Translations under genes and position numbers: made by a program
Shown: positions 46,084 to 55,494 of the stretch, in pieces
Layout: every line of letters starts with the position of its first letter
Numbering within the stretch: position 1 is the stretch's first letter
The notes under the pieces: model-generated
Database searches by the model: none
The model's input: the letters and a program-made list of their open reading frames with translations, nothing else
Told to the model about the DNA's origin: nothing
NCBI GenBank assembly: GCA_020846635.1
Contig: JADLDO010000023.1
Span: 372,001 to 436,000, forward strand
Origin: Caldilineaceae bacterium
GTDB taxonomy: Bacteria; Chloroflexota; Anaerolineae; Caldilineales; Caldilineaceae
Direction: 5' to 3'
Length of the DNA: 64,000 nucleotides

Positions 46084-46908
46084 TTGAGTAATTTTTCAGA
46101 GCAGGACTTAAGCCAACTTGTCAGTACGGCGCTTGTGCGGGCGCAGGGAGATTCTGGTGCGGAGAAGGCACCGCAACCTGCGCGCGTGAAGATGAGCGCG
46201 TCCGAAGTTGCCCGGCTGATTGACCACACGCTTTTGAGCCCGGATGCAACCGAGGCACAGATTGAGCAACTGTGTCGAGAAGCCAAGCAATATCGCTTTG
46301 CCAGCGTCTGTGTCAATCCTACATGGGTGTCACTTTGCCGCTCCTTGCTGGTGGATTCGCTGGTGAAGGTCGCCAGTGTCGTGGGCTTTCCGTTGGGCGC
46401 TACGCTGCCGGAAGTGAAAGCTTTTGAGGCGGAGCGTGCGATCCAGGCGGGGGCACATGAGATTGACATGGTGATCAATGTGGGGCGCTTGAAGAGCGGG
46501 CACCACCAGGTCGTTTTCCAAGATGTGACGTCGGTGGTTGCTGTGGCGCGGCGCAGCGGCGCGCTGGTGAAGGCGATTATTGAGACGGGGCTTCTGACCG
46601 AAGAGGAAAAGGTGGCGGCCTGTGTGCTGGCCCAGGCTGGCGGCGTGGATTTCGTCAAGACTTCTACCGGCTTTAGTCGAGGTGGCGCGACCCTTGAAGA
46701 TGTGGCCTTGATGCGCCGCGTTGTGGGCCCCACTTTGGGCATTAAGGCTTCGGGCGGAATCCGTTCGGCGCAGGCGGTTCAGGAGTTCGTGGCTGCGGGC
46801 GCAACGCGCATTGGGGCGAGCGCGGGCGTGAAAATCATGGAAGAACTTACGGCTCCAGCCTCGAACGGGCACGCTGCGAGCGAGGATGTGACAGGGGAAC
46901 CCTACTAA
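46084..46908 (+). CDS. deoC: Deoxyribose-phosphate aldolase
   Basis: Converts 2-deoxyribose-5-phosphate to glyceraldehyde-3-phosphate and acetaldehyde in deoxynucleoside breakdown. The Schiff-base lysine is Lys192 in DFVKTSTGF, the catalytic partner Lys221 is in GIKASGGI, and Asp128 is in EIDMVINVG. At 274 residues it is longer than the usual 220-250 because of a 35-residue amino-terminal part and a tail. The start is a TTG at 46084 preceded by GGAAG. The next gene starts at the stop codon (TAATG). Confidence 0.95.
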   Translation: MSNFSEQDLSQLVSTALVRAQGDSGAEKAPQPARVKMSASEVARLIDHTLLSPDATEAQIEQLCREAKQYRFASVCVNPTWVSLCRSLLVDSLVKVASVVGFPLGATLPEVKAFEAERAIQAGAHEIDMVINVGRLKSGHHQVVFQDVTSVVAVARRSGALVKAIIETGLLTEEEKVAACVLAQAGGVDFVKTSTGFSRGGATLEDVALMRRVVGPTLGIKASGGIRSAQAVQEFVAAGATRIGASAGVKIMEELTAPASNGHAASEDVTGEPY

Positions 46909-47210
46909 TGTCGGAGCGGGTGCAAGATTACGCCTTGATCATCGGTCATGTTTGGCGTTGCAATAGCTGTCGTGAGGCACTGTTTGAAAAGCCGGAGGCA
47001 GTTTGGTTGGGCTATAAGTTGAGCGAGGATCAGAGGGAGCGGATCCGCAGCCTTGACGACGAATCTTTCCAAACGCTGTTACGGCTGACCGAAGCGACAG
47101 GCTTGAACGCCAAAGAACTCGAAGTAGCCATTGAGCACCCGCGTGCACGTTTGCGCCATTTGGGCAGCGTTAGAGGCGATGCGTATTACCGCCTGAACGA
47201 CAACCATTAA
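46908..47210 (+). CDS. Small conserved hypothetical protein with a CxxC motif
   Basis: A 100-residue protein I do not recognise. It begins [20 protein letters not shown] and has CNSCR near residue 20, a possible half of a metal or thiol site, with no second Cys pair. The middle is helical (DDESFQTLLRLTEATGLNAK). The ATG overlaps the deoC stop by one base, so it is coupled to deoC and ends at the terminator 47227-47260. A DNA- or RNA-binding role would fit the size and charge but is only a guess. Confidence 0.6.
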   Translation: MSERVQDYALIIGHVWRCNSCREALFEKPEAVWLGYKLSEDQRERIRSLDDESFQTLLRLTEATGLNAKELEVAIEHPRARLRHLGSVRGDAYYRLNDNH

Positions 47211-47226
47211 TCTTACGTCGATTTTT

Positions 47227-47260
47227 GGGGCGCGCCGTTTACTTCTGGCGCGCCCTTCTT
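47227..47260 (+). terminator. Intrinsic terminator of deoC operon
   Basis: GGGGCGCGCC and GGCGCGCCC form a 9-bp GC-rich stem with a 10-base loop, followed by TTCTT. The T tract is short, so efficiency may be moderate. Confidence 0.75.
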
Positions 47261-47280
47261 ATGGTTTATAGAAGATAACT

Positions 47281-47994
47281 ATGAAGCAAGTAATCCCAGG
47301 GCTGTGGGAAATTGATGAAATTGGACAGGATGTCCATTGCTATTTGTGGGAGTGGGAGCAGGGCTACACGCTGATCGACACGGGCTTTGCCAAAGATGCG
47401 CGCAGCATCATTGATGCACTGATTCGCAACAAAATGGCGCTGCATGCTGTGCGGCGCATCATTCTGACCCATGCCGATCCGGATCACAGTGGAGGCCTGG
47501 CCCAACTTAAGCGCGCGACCCAGGCTGAAGTCGTCTGTCATGCGGTCGAGAAGGAATATCTGGAATACCCGCTGCGGCGACAGATTTCTTCCTGGTATAT
47601 GCGGCTGCCACTTCTGGCCGCGTCGATGCTGCCCGATTATCATTTGCGTGCCGTGGTGCCGGATCTGCTGGTCGTGGATGGGCAAGAGCTGCCGGAGGGG
47701 TTTGTGGTGGTCCATACTCCTGGTCATTCACCGGGCCATATCTCCTTGCTCCACCGTGGCAAGCGCGTGCTGATTGCGGGTGATGCCTTGTCGAATAGAA
47801 ACGGCAAACTGCACGTCAACAAATCCAAATTTACCTCCGACTTGCCCAATGCCCAGCGCAGTATTTGGAAGCTTGCAAAGCGTTATGGCGATGATTTTGA
47901 GACAGTCGTCTTTGGGCATGGGCCACCGCTTCTGAGCAATGGCGGCAAGCGTGTCAAGGGGCTTGCGAGCGAGATGTTCTCAAGCGAAGTTTGA
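47281..47994 (+). CDS. MBL-fold metallo-hydrolase
   Basis: A 237-residue metallo-beta-lactamase-fold hydrolase. The metal motif is THADPDH, in which the usual second His of HxHxDH is Asp, as in the YflN-like branch. A second His is in TPGHSPGH and the late ligand Asp is in LIAGDAL. The protein begins MKQVIPGLWEIDEIGQDVHC. The substrate is unknown; lactonase, thioesterase and phosphodiesterase are all possible. The gene ends within a 19-bp inverted repeat (47965-48009) that covers its last codons. Confidence 0.88.
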   Translation: MKQVIPGLWEIDEIGQDVHCYLWEWEQGYTLIDTGFAKDARSIIDALIRNKMALHAVRRIILTHADPDHSGGLAQLKRATQAEVVCHAVEKEYLEYPLRRQISSWYMRLPLLAASMLPDYHLRAVVPDLLVVDGQELPEGFVVVHTPGHSPGHISLLHRGKRVLIAGDALSNRNGKLHVNKSKFTSDLPNAQRSIWKLAKRYGDDFETVVFGHGPPLLSNGGKRVKGLASEMFSSEV

Positions 47995-48009
47995 GAACAT
48001 CTCGCTCGC
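47965..48009. repeat. Perfect 19-bp inverted repeat across a stop codon
   Basis: GCGAGCGAGATGTTCTCAA and TTGAGAACATCTCGCTCGC are perfect complements separated by GCGAAGT. The right arm contains the stop codon of the MBL gene. No U tract follows on either strand, so it is not a typical intrinsic terminator. It lies between convergent genes. Confidence 0.85.
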
Positions 48010-48062
48010 GCAGAGCCGCGGAGAGAAGCCTGCGGCATAAGCGGCGATAGTTGTACCCTTTG

Positions 48063-49448
48063 TCAAATCGGTTGGCGGATCAGCTCACGCTGGCCGACGC
48101 TGGCGCAGATTTGAATGGGGTCGTGGGTGGTGGAATAGGGCGGGGCGTAGGAGAGGTCAAGTAGTTCCACTTCTTTGAGCGTCATCTTTGCGGTGATGGC
48201 GGTGGCGATGATGTCGATGCGCTTATTCACCCCGGCCTTGCCGACGAGTTGGCCCCCCAATATGCGCCCGCCGCGCTTATCAAAGACAAGTTTGACGGTT
48301 AGGGTTTCCGAGCCGGGCCAATAGCGGGCTCTGTCGCTATTTTCGATGATGGCACTGCCGACAAACTCCCCATCGACCCCAAATAGGCCGCTTTCACGCG
48401 CTTCCTGTTCGGTCAGCCCTGTACTCGCCATCGTATAGTCAAAGGCCTTGACGATGGCTGTCCCCAGAATCCCCGGTAGGCTTGCGTCCTCGCCTATCAT
48501 GCTTTCCCCGGCGATGCGTCCGCCCTTGTTGGCGGAGGTCGCCAGGGGGATCCAAGCATTGCGCTCCAAGACCAAGTGATGATGTTCAACACAGTCGCCC
48601 GCGGCAAAGATGTCCGCCGCGCTGGTACGCATGTGGCGATCTACCCAGATGGCACCACTTTCACCCAATCGCAGCCCTGCCTCGGCGGCAAGCTCTGCAT
48701 TGGGGCGCACGCCGACAGAGACGATGACGATACCGGCGTGTATAACTGCCGTCTTGTCTGTCTGGACGGCGAGTTGCCCCTCCTGCGCGGCAATCGCCTC
48801 GACGCGCGTGCCGGTGTAGAGCTTGACATCCTGTTCAGTGAGATGGGTGGCAATGGGCGTGACCATCTCGGCGTCAAAGTTGGGCATAATCTGTGGCAGC
48901 ATTTCAATCAGATGGACTTCGATCTCGCGGGCGTGCAGGGCTTCGACCATCTCTATGCCGATGTATCCAGCCCCGATGACAACCGCGGTTGAGGTGGGGT
49001 GTTCTTGCAAATAGGCATAAATTCTCTGGGCGTCGGTGAGCGCGCGCAGGGTGAAAACGCCAGGCAATTCCGCACCGGGGATGGGGGGGAGGACGGCGCG
49101 CGCCCCGGTGGCGATGCAGAGTTTGGCGTAGGGCTGGGAAAAGGCTTGGCCCGTCTCGTGGTTCACCCCATGTACAAGATGTTGCGCGGGGTCAATGGCG
49201 GTAACTTCGTGATGGATACGGACATCGATCCCACGCTTTCTGCGCGCAACCTGCGGCGTTAGCACGATCAAGTCGCGGTCAGATTCGACGACGCCGCCAA
49301 TCCAGTAGGGCATACCGCAGGCAGAATAGCTGATGTACGGGGAGCGTTCAAAGACGATGACGGTCGTATCGGGCTGCTCGCGCTTGATCTTGCTGGCTGC
49401 GCTCATGCCGGCGGCATCGCCGCCGATGATGACAAATGGAGCGTCCAT
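48063..49448 (-). CDS. CoA-disulfide reductase/NADH oxidase-like flavoprotein
   Basis: FAD- and NAD(P)H-dependent pyridine nucleotide-disulfide oxidoreductase of the CoADR/Nox branch. It would reduce CoA disulfide, oxygen or a persulfide. The FAD motif is VIIGGDAAGMSAASK. The single redox cysteine Cys44 is in SACGMPYW, as in CoADR. The NAD motif is VVIGAGYIGIEMVEAL, and FAAGDCVEHHH binds FAD. The start is the ATG at 49446-49448 after AAAGGAGA. It is 461 residues. It lies 11 bases downstream of the amidohydrolase on the same strand. Confidence 0.9.
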   Translation of the reverse strand: MDAPFVIIGGDAAGMSAASKIKREQPDTTVIVFERSPYISYSACGMPYWIGGVVESDRDLIVLTPQVARRKRGIDVRIHHEVTAIDPAQHLVHGVNHETGQAFSQPYAKLCIATGARAVLPPIPGAELPGVFTLRALTDAQRIYAYLQEHPTSTAVVIGAGYIGIEMVEALHAREIEVHLIEMLPQIMPNFDAEMVTPIATHLTEQDVKLYTGTRVEAIAAQEGQLAVQTDKTAVIHAGIVIVSVGVRPNAELAAEAGLRLGESGAIWVDRHMRTSAADIFAAGDCVEHHHLVLERNAWIPLATSANKGGRIAGESMIGEDASLPGILGTAIVKAFDYTMASTGLTEQEARESGLFGVDGEFVGSAIIENSDRARYWPGSETLTVKLVFDKRGGRILGGQLVGKAGVNKRIDIIATAITAKMTLKEVELLDLSYAPPYSTTHDPIQICASVGQRELIRQPI

Positions 49449-49459
49449 TGTGTCTCCTT

Positions 49460-51163
49460 TCAATGGGCTTCGCTTGCCTGAATGGCAAAGGATGGGTGCA
49501 GGTAGACGAATTCACCGTCAAAACAAGTAGACATAATCTGTGTGGCGGCAATTTCGTCAATCGTGCTTGGGCTTTGGGCCAGCGCGAAGATATCACGGTC
49601 GAGGACAACCAGGTCGGCGCGCTTGCCGGGTGAAAGGGAGCCAATCGTGGCATCCCATCCGGCGGCCTGAGCAGCACCCAGCGTATAGGCGTGTATGATT
49701 TCGTCAAGCGTAAGGATCTCCTGTGGCTGCCAGGAGGGTTGCATGTCGAGGGGACGGTGGCGCACCAGGGCGGCGTGGATGCCAAGAAAGGGATTCGCAT
49801 CGGCGACGGGTGCGTCACTGCCAAAGGCAAGGCGGGTGCCCGCATCGAATAGGGAGCGAAAGGCGTAGGTGTTGCGGGCGCGTTTGCCCCAATAGCGATC
49901 AACCAGGTCACGGTCATCGGTGAGATGGAGGGGCTGAACACTGGCAGTGATGTTCAGTTGGGCCAGCCGTGGAATGTCCGCCGGGGCAATGGTCTGGACA
50001 TGCTCGATGCGATGTGGAATAGGTAAGGGTGGCAGTTGGGGGGCAAGCTCCTCAAACAGATCGAGTACGACGCGGTTGGCGCGGTCGCCGATGGCATGGA
50101 CACTAATGGGGAAGCCAAGCTGTTGGGCCTGGTAGAATTCGGCTGCCATTTGCTCTGGGGGAGTCACATTGACGCCATAGTTGGGCGCTTCGGCTGTCGC
50201 GCCTGTGGGTGATTGGGGTTCGAAGGGTTCGAGCATCCAAGCGGTGCGGCTACCCAGGCTGCCATCTGCAAAGACCTTGACATGACCGAGGCGCAGATAG
50301 TCGTTGCCAAAACCGCTGCGCAGGCCCAGGACTGCTAGGTCAGGAAGTTGATGGGCGGCGATGTTGCAGTTGACGCGCAGGCGCAACCCATGGGCTTGCT
50401 GCAAGCGTGTGTAAGCCGCGAGCATAGCCGGGCCTTCGTCTGCGTCTTTGATGCGCTGATCGTGGACGGCGGTGATGCCCAGGCGGTGGAGTTCGGGGAG
50501 TGCTGCGCGCAGGGCAGTGAGCAACTCCTCACGTGTCAGGGGAGCAATCTGGGCAGTGACAAGGTTGATGGCAAGTTCACGCAAGACGCCGGTTGGTTGG
50601 CCCAACGCGTCCCGGTCAATCAGTCCACCAGGGGGATTGGGGGTGGCGCTGGTGATGCCCGCGCGTGCTAGGGCAGCGTGATTGGCAACGGCGATGTGCA
50701 TGTCGCTGCGATAGGCGATGGCCGGCTGATCGGGCTGGGTCACAGCATCAAGGTCGCTGGCTGTGGGAAAGTCTTGCTCTCCCCACCAGCTTTCATTCCA
50801 ACCCTGGCAAACGATCCAACTTGTCGTCGGTCGCGGGGCCGCGTATTCAGCGAGCTGCGCCATCATTTCTGCTCTGCTGCGCGCTGAGGCGAGATGGGGA
50901 CGGGTGAGATTGATCGCCCACTCGTGCAGGTGGATGTGCGCGTCACAGAGGCCGGGCAAGATGAGACGACCGCCCATGTCGATTTGGCGTGTGTGATTCG
51001 CTGCCAGTGCGCGAACGGCTTGGTTGCTGCCAATCGCGGTGACGATAGGGCCGCGGATGGCGGTGGCTTCTGCCCAGGGTCGGGCCGGCTCTTGAGTGTA
51101 AATGCGGGCGTTATGAAGGATCAGGGTAGGATGATCGTCGAGGTGAAGAAGATCAACAGGCAT
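49460..51163 (-). CDS. YtcJ-like amidohydrolase
   Basis: TIM-barrel metal-dependent amidohydrolase (567 residues), family YtcJ/N-substituted formamide deformylase-like. The metal motif is [14 protein letters not shown]. Other ligands appear in [28 protein letters not shown] and [12 protein letters not shown]. The chosen start is the ATG at 51161-51163, which follows the promoter at 51213-51241 by about 45 bases; an upstream GTG at 51214 would overlap the -10. The substrate is unknown. It lies upstream of the flavoprotein gene by 11 bases, so the two form an operon. Confidence 0.9.
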   Translation of the reverse strand: MPVDLLHLDDHPTLILHNARIYTQEPARPWAEATAIRGPIVTAIGSNQAVRALAANHTRQIDMGGRLILPGLCDAHIHLHEWAINLTRPHLASARSRAEMMAQLAEYAAPRPTTSWIVCQGWNESWWGEQDFPTASDLDAVTQPDQPAIAYRSDMHIAVANHAALARAGITSATPNPPGGLIDRDALGQPTGVLRELAINLVTAQIAPLTREELLTALRAALPELHRLGITAVHDQRIKDADEGPAMLAAYTRLQQAHGLRLRVNCNIAAHQLPDLAVLGLRSGFGNDYLRLGHVKVFADGSLGSRTAWMLEPFEPQSPTGATAEAPNYGVNVTPPEQMAAEFYQAQQLGFPISVHAIGDRANRVVLDLFEELAPQLPPLPIPHRIEHVQTIAPADIPRLAQLNITASVQPLHLTDDRDLVDRYWGKRARNTYAFRSLFDAGTRLAFGSDAPVADANPFLGIHAALVRHRPLDMQPSWQPQEILTLDEIIHAYTLGAAQAAGWDATIGSLSPGKRADLVVLDRDIFALAQSPSTIDEIAATQIMSTCFDGEFVYLHPSFAIQASEAH

Positions 51164-51212
51164 AGCTGCGCTTTCACGGGTGAAATCTTGTAACGAATGG
51201 ATGATTGCCTGC

Positions 51213-51241
51213 ACTATACCAGATCGATTGTGATGTGAAAA
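51213..51241 (-). promoter_or_regulatory. Promoter candidate for the amidohydrolase-flavoprotein operon
   Basis: Minus strand TTTTCA (51236-51241) and TATAGT (51213-51218) lie 17 bases apart. Confidence 0.5.
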
Positions 51242-51254
51242 CCAGGTGGTGCAT

Positions 51255-51283
51255 TTGACAGACCGGAGGCGAAATGATATTCT
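51255..51283 (+). promoter_or_regulatory. Promoter of tRNA-Asp
   Basis: A perfect TTGACA (51255-51260) and TATTCT (51278-51283) are separated by 17 bases. The tRNA begins about 60 bases after the predicted start site. Confidence 0.7.
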
Positions 51284-51348
51284 TCATCCATCAACTTAGC
51301 GCCTCAACAGTGGCTCACAGCGATGTGTCCTGAAAGACGTAGTACTGA

Positions 51349-51422
<74 letters not shown>

Positions 51423-51453
51423 ACGTGGCGCTTTCGAGAGCCTGAGTTGATAG

Positions 51454-51492
51454 GAATGGGTCAACTGAGTATTCAGTTGACCCATTCTTTTA
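51454..51492 (+). terminator. Intrinsic terminator of tRNA-Asp
   Basis: GAATGGGTCAACTGA and TCAGTTGACCCATTC are perfect 15-base arms with a GTAT loop, followed by TTTTATT. It ends 30 bases before the convergent transporter gene's stop. Confidence 0.93.
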
Positions 51493-51521
51493 TTGGAAAT
51501 CATTGCTCTAGCAGAGACCCC

Positions 51522-53363
51522 TTAGAAGACTACGATCCCAAACCAGCGCCAAATCCAGACAACTCCAAAGCTTAAGATAAGAGCTCCCAACAAATCCACA
51601 ACGACGCCGCGCCGGAAGATTTCGCTCACCTTGAACATCCCCGTCGAGTAGACAATCATCGTGGGTGGTGTGCCCGTCACCAGGGCGAAATCGACAGAGC
51701 AAGAGATGGCGATGATCGTGACCAGCAGGCGTGGATCAAGGTTCAGCATCTGCGCCAGTGGGATTGCCACGGGAATCAACATGGCCGCACAGGCAGTGTT
51801 CGAGATGAACGCCCCAATTACAACGGTAACACCTGACAAGAGGAAGAGAACGAGATAAGTCGGCAGCGTACCAATTCCAATCAACTGAAGCGCCAGCCAG
51901 TCGGAGACGCCAGTATCGACCAGCAGTGTGCCAATCGCCAATCCTCCACCAAAGGTCAAGAGCGCGTTCCAATTAATGTGGTTTAGGTCATCCTGCTTGA
52001 TGAGTTTGGCAAAAAAGAGTACGAATACGCCCGCCAACGCGGAGATTGCCGGGGGAATGTGATGCACTGATTCTGTCAGCCAGAGGCCGATAATCAGGAC
52101 AAAGATGCCTAAAAGAAACTTTTGCTCATTGTGCAGCGGCCCCATCTGCCGCAGTTCACCGGCACAGATTGCGGGATCAATCCGCAAAGTCATCCGCCGG
52201 GGGTCTACATTAAAACTGAGCAGCAGGTAGATCCAGATAATCGGCAGCATGATCAGCACAACGGGCAGACCATAGGCAAACCAGTTGACAAAGGTGAGAT
52301 TACCCCCTGAGTATTGGTTCAACAAGGCCATCGCCAGCATATTGGGCGGGGTACCAAGCGCAGAACCAACCCCGCCGATTGTCGCCGAGTAGGCAATTGC
52401 CAAAAGCAAGGCGCGAGGATAGCCTTTGGGCATGCTTTCCTCTGGTATCTTGCCCAACACAGCCAAAGCGATTGGAATCATCAGCGTTGCGCTGGCGGTG
52501 TTTGACATCCACAAGCAGAGGAAGGAGGTCATTGCCATGAGGGTGAGCATCAAATAGATCGGATTGTGGCTGGCGTGGTTCAAGATGAGCAGCGCCACGC
52601 GCCGGTCCACACCCGTGCGGCGCATGGCATCCGCCAGCAAAAAACCTGCCATAAAGAGTGCGATAATAGGGTTGGCAAAGGGCTGCAACACCGTTTGTGC
52701 ATCACTTGCACCTGCCAGAACGGCCACGACAGGTACGAGGATGGCAGTGGCGGCCAGGGGCACTAGTTCGGTGATCCACAGAACGGCAATGGCGAGCATC
52801 AGCGCCGTCGTGACTTTGGCTTTGAAGGGCATACGCATGGAAAATGTGACCCAACCGTCGCCACCTTCGGAAGCCGGCACATTTTGCTCGTAATCCGGCC
52901 CGCGGATGATTGAGCTAACTGCATGTATGGGGAGCGGCAGCACCTGACCAGCAGGGTCGAGTAACTGCAAGCGATAGACAATTTTTTGGCCGAGTTGATA
53001 GGATACAGCGTTTGCTCCTTCAACCACTGCTTGATAGCGACCCAGTTGTGTTGTCTGCGGCGTGGCAACATCCCCCTCTGCGCCTAGTTGGAATGAATGA
53101 GGGATGGAATAGGTAGTATCTTCATGTTCAACTGTGATGGAGACGGTGTAGTCCCCTGGAAGCAGGTCTGCGGGTGCGGAAACGTAGCCGACAACAGCCA
53201 GCAGGAGAACCAGGACTATCTTCCACAGGGGTGACTGCCAGTTTGCGAACGTGCGAGGTAGAGCGAAAGAAGGACGTTGGCGTTGGACGGAAGCGCGGAT
53301 CATGGTTGCGATGCTCTCGTAGGTAGCAGCCGCCGCAAACTTGGCAATTCGTGACGGCTGCAT
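51522..53363 (-). CDS. DASS/SLC13-type anion transporter with N-terminal insertion
   Basis: Sodium-coupled dicarboxylate/sulfate transporter of about 613 residues. The two SNT motifs, WMSNTASATLM and FISNTACAAML, and the helix-hairpin regions of the family are present. Between the first membrane helix (about residues 47-62) and the transport domain (from about 170) lies a soluble beta-type insertion of roughly 105 residues, GDYTVSITVEHEDTTYSIPH onwards, not found in typical members. The ATG at 53361-53363 is chosen; GTG at 53390 is also in frame. It is the last gene of the minus-strand operon starting at the universal stress gene 55494. Confidence 0.86.
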   Translation of the reverse strand: MQPSRIAKFAAAATYESIATMIRASVQRQRPSFALPRTFANWQSPLWKIVLVLLLAVVGYVSAPADLLPGDYTVSITVEHEDTTYSIPHSFQLGAEGDVATPQTTQLGRYQAVVEGANAVSYQLGQKIVYRLQLLDPAGQVLPLPIHAVSSIIRGPDYEQNVPASEGGDGWVTFSMRMPFKAKVTTALMLAIAVLWITELVPLAATAILVPVVAVLAGASDAQTVLQPFANPIIALFMAGFLLADAMRRTGVDRRVALLILNHASHNPIYLMLTLMAMTSFLCLWMSNTASATLMIPIALAVLGKIPEESMPKGYPRALLLAIAYSATIGGVGSALGTPPNMLAMALLNQYSGGNLTFVNWFAYGLPVVLIMLPIIWIYLLLSFNVDPRRMTLRIDPAICAGELRQMGPLHNEQKFLLGIFVLIIGLWLTESVHHIPPAISALAGVFVLFFAKLIKQDDLNHINWNALLTFGGGLAIGTLLVDTGVSDWLALQLIGIGTLPTYLVLFLLSGVTVVIGAFISNTACAAMLIPVAIPLAQMLNLDPRLLVTIIAISCSVDFALVTGTPPTMIVYSTGMFKVSEIFRRGVVVDLLGALILSFGVVWIWRWFGIVVF

Positions 53364-53389
53364 GCAGATGATTGTGAGACTGATGTTCA

Positions 53390-53770
53390 CTATGCGCCAA
53401 GCAGTTGCGGTGACGGCCAATGCACCCACAGCAGCGCGACCAGAACGGCAACGTTGACCGCAGCGCCGAGGATCATGTTCGGCTGCCAGAAGATGCCAAT
53501 CACCAGCAAGGAGAGCAGGGACGAGACGATAGCCAGGGCACGCCACCACTCCCAACCGGCAAAGAGAACAATGCCTGTGATGACGAAGGCCAGTAGGGTT
53601 GTTACCCAGAGAAATGTACCCATTGACTGGAGTGTTTCCGGCTGCATGCTGGGCAACAGCCAAGATGAGACAGAGGTCTTAGAGCCCCAAGCTGTCGTGA
53701 TTTGCCAATGGGCAAAGCCATGAATGAGCAGGAGGATGCCCACACCGATGCGAAATGCTAGCTGCCACAT
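53390..53770 (-). CDS. Hypothetical 4-TM protein (DoxX-like pattern)
   Basis: A 126-residue protein with about four predicted membrane helices, starting MWQLAFRIGVGILLLIHGFA. The initial helix with a conserved HGFAHW resembles small DoxX-like proteins, but the match is weak. The ATG at 53768-53770 has AGGAGG upstream; a longer frame is not supported. It is 26 bases after the SRPBCC gene and directly precedes the DASS transporter gene. Function unknown. Confidence 0.65.
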   Translation of the reverse strand: MWQLAFRIGVGILLLIHGFAHWQITTAWGSKTSVSSWLLPSMQPETLQSMGTFLWVTTLLAFVITGIVLFAGWEWWRALAIVSSLLSLLVIGIFWQPNMILGAAVNVAVLVALLWVHWPSPQLLGA

Positions 53771-53795
53771 GCTGTGTACCTCCTTAATGTAGTAG

Positions 53796-54557
53796 TTACC
53801 TTTCCGAAAGCTGTGCAACTGCAACCGGATTTTGTGCAACAAACATCTCTGCGCGCTGCTTGATGCCGAGCAGCATCTTGCGTTCCATATAGAACTGAAA
53901 GAGAGTGGCGACTTTTGCCCCAGTGACTGCTATGTTCGAACCGGGGTCGGCGCTGCGACTGCGTAGGATCAGGCGCGTTGTCCCGTCTTCCTGGGGTTGC
54001 AGCACAAACTGCCATGTGGCACTTGCGCCACAATCAGGAGGCGTCTGTTCCATGCCAAAGCAGCCGGCGAGGGAGCGATTTGGCTCTAGCGCCAGGACAT
54101 AAAGACCTGGGCCTGGGTTTAGGGCGAATTCTTTCGGTGTGAAGCGGATGAAGTCGCCGGCTTGTAGGGTTTGCCATTCGGGCCGGATTTCATCGATGTT
54201 CTGCACATGCAAGCGCAGTAACCAGTTTTCGACCCATAAATAACTATACATGCCACCTCTGTCCACGCCGAGTTGGGCAAGCCAGGGCCAAATTGATTCA
54301 GGCTGAGCGTGAATCGTAATTGCTTTGGTGGTGACAAAGGCAGGGTCGGGTATCAGGTCATCACCGGGCAATGTCTGTTGAATTTCGCCGGTGGTTGCGC
54401 CCCAACGGCTGATCCACGGCCAGAGAAGCAGAAAATAGAGTCCCAATGCGACAACAAGTGAGCCTGCACCCCACGCTAGGAAGCGCAAAGGGCGGTAGAC
54501 TCGACGTCGGTACGGTGCGTTTAGGGTCAATGGAATGGAGTCTGTGAGGTTTGCCAT
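53796..54557 (-). CDS. Membrane-anchored SRPBCC-like protein
   Basis: A 253-residue protein with a single amino-terminal membrane segment (about residues 27-50) and a SRPBCC-type ligand-binding domain. Shared signature with the protein at 59555-60205 is WPWLAQLGVDRGGMYSYLWV, followed by a late LGIKQRAEM. These hydrophobic-pocket domains bind lipids or small hydrophobic molecules, but no ligand is known here. It lies between a small membrane protein gene and the 4-TM gene in a five-gene minus-strand operon headed by the universal stress gene. Confidence 0.8.
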   Translation of the reverse strand: MANLTDSIPLTLNAPYRRRVYRPLRFLAWGAGSLVVALGLYFLLLWPWISRWGATTGEIQQTLPGDDLIPDPAFVTTKAITIHAQPESIWPWLAQLGVDRGGMYSYLWVENWLLRLHVQNIDEIRPEWQTLQAGDFIRFTPKEFALNPGPGLYVLALEPNRSLAGCFGMEQTPPDCGASATWQFVLQPQEDGTTRLILRSRSADPGSNIAVTGAKVATLFQFYMERKMLLGIKQRAEMFVAQNPVAVAQLSER

Positions 54558-54573
54558 AGCAACTCCTGTTGTG

Positions 54574-54987
54574 TCACCCGCCTCGATAGGACGTGCGTAA
54601 CTCTTGGTGGGATGTGATTGGCTCGATTTTCAGCAGCCAGAAATGCAGCGCGACCAACAATAAGTTGGGAATGGCATAGAAGAACCAGAACGGCACCAAG
54701 AGCAGGTTAAAGAGCAGTCCAGCCGCCTGTCCCAGCCTTGCTCGATCTGGGTTGCTGCTGAGCATGAGCAGCCCCGCCACCATCTCAAATGCCACCAAAA
54801 GGATGACCAATGGCACCAGATTGGGGAGCACGATTTGGGTCCAGAGTGTTTGGTAGAACGACCATGCCGTGTCATCAACAGCGGCATAGAGTTCGCGCTG
54901 TTGCGTCATCAAATAGCCATGAATCAGCGGCCCCCCGATAACATAGAAAAGACCCGTCGCGTATTTCGCCAGGTATTTGAACAGCAT
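54574..54987 (-). CDS. Hypothetical 4-TM membrane protein
   Basis: A 137-residue hydrophobic protein with about three to four helices, beginning MLFKYLAKYATGLFYVIGGP. The helical stretch VPLVILLVAFEMVAGLLMLS resembles DoxX-like or DUF417-like small membrane proteins without a definite match. The start ATG at 54985-54987 is preceded by GGGAGGA. It lies 33 bases downstream of the universal stress gene. Function unknown. Confidence 0.65.
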   Translation of the reverse strand: MLFKYLAKYATGLFYVIGGPLIHGYLMTQQRELYAAVDDTAWSFYQTLWTQIVLPNLVPLVILLVAFEMVAGLLMLSSNPDRARLGQAAGLLFNLLLVPFWFFYAIPNLLLVALHFWLLKIEPITSHQELRTSYRGG

Positions 54988-55020
54988 CACTGTTCCTCCC
55001 TTTGTCATTTAATCAAGTTG

Positions 55021-55494
55021 TCATTCGCCAATCGCCCCATTGGCCGAATACTCTGGGAAGGAGCGATAAAGCAGAACGGGTATATCTACGTGGGTCAGTA
55101 CATGCTCGGCAACGCTGCCGAGCAGCATGCGTGCCCAGCCTGTGCGGCCATGCGTGGTCATTGCCACCAGATCGACATCCTTTTCGGCGACGAAATGTTC
55201 GATTTCGGTCGCTGGATCGCCGAAGGAGACAATGGGGGTTACACGGTAGCCCAACTCTTCTAAGCTACGTACATATGGCTGAAGATCTGCTTTGCGGGCG
55301 GCCTCTTGGGAAGCCGTTTCTTGATCGGCATAGACCAGGACCTTTTCTTCAATCATCACGGGGCCTGGCACTGGCGCAACATGGAGCAAAATGAGCTCAT
55401 AGCAATCCGGCTCTAGAAGCCGTGTCACATGGGGAATCACGTGGAGGCTGAACTCCGAGTCGGCAACTGGTACTAGCACCTTTTTCTTGGTCAT
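55021..55494 (-). CDS. Universal stress protein (single UspA domain)
   Basis: A 157-residue UspA-type domain. The ATP-type binding motif is THGRTGWARMLLGSVAEHV, matching Gly-x2-Gly-x9-Gly-Ser. It begins MTKKKVLVPVADSEFSLHVI. Usp proteins accumulate during starvation, oxygen limitation or heat. The ATG at 55492-55494 has CAGGAG upstream; a longer frame to 55566 is not conserved. It heads the minus-strand operon with two small membrane proteins, an SRPBCC protein and the DASS transporter. It is divergent from the tandem universal stress gene. Confidence 0.92.
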   Translation of the reverse strand: MTKKKVLVPVADSEFSLHVIPHVTRLLEPDCYELILLHVAPVPGPVMIEEKVLVYADQETASQEAARKADLQPYVRSLEELGYRVTPIVSFGDPATEIEHFVAEKDVDLVAMTTHGRTGWARMLLGSVAEHVLTHVDIPVLLYRSFPEYSANGAIGE

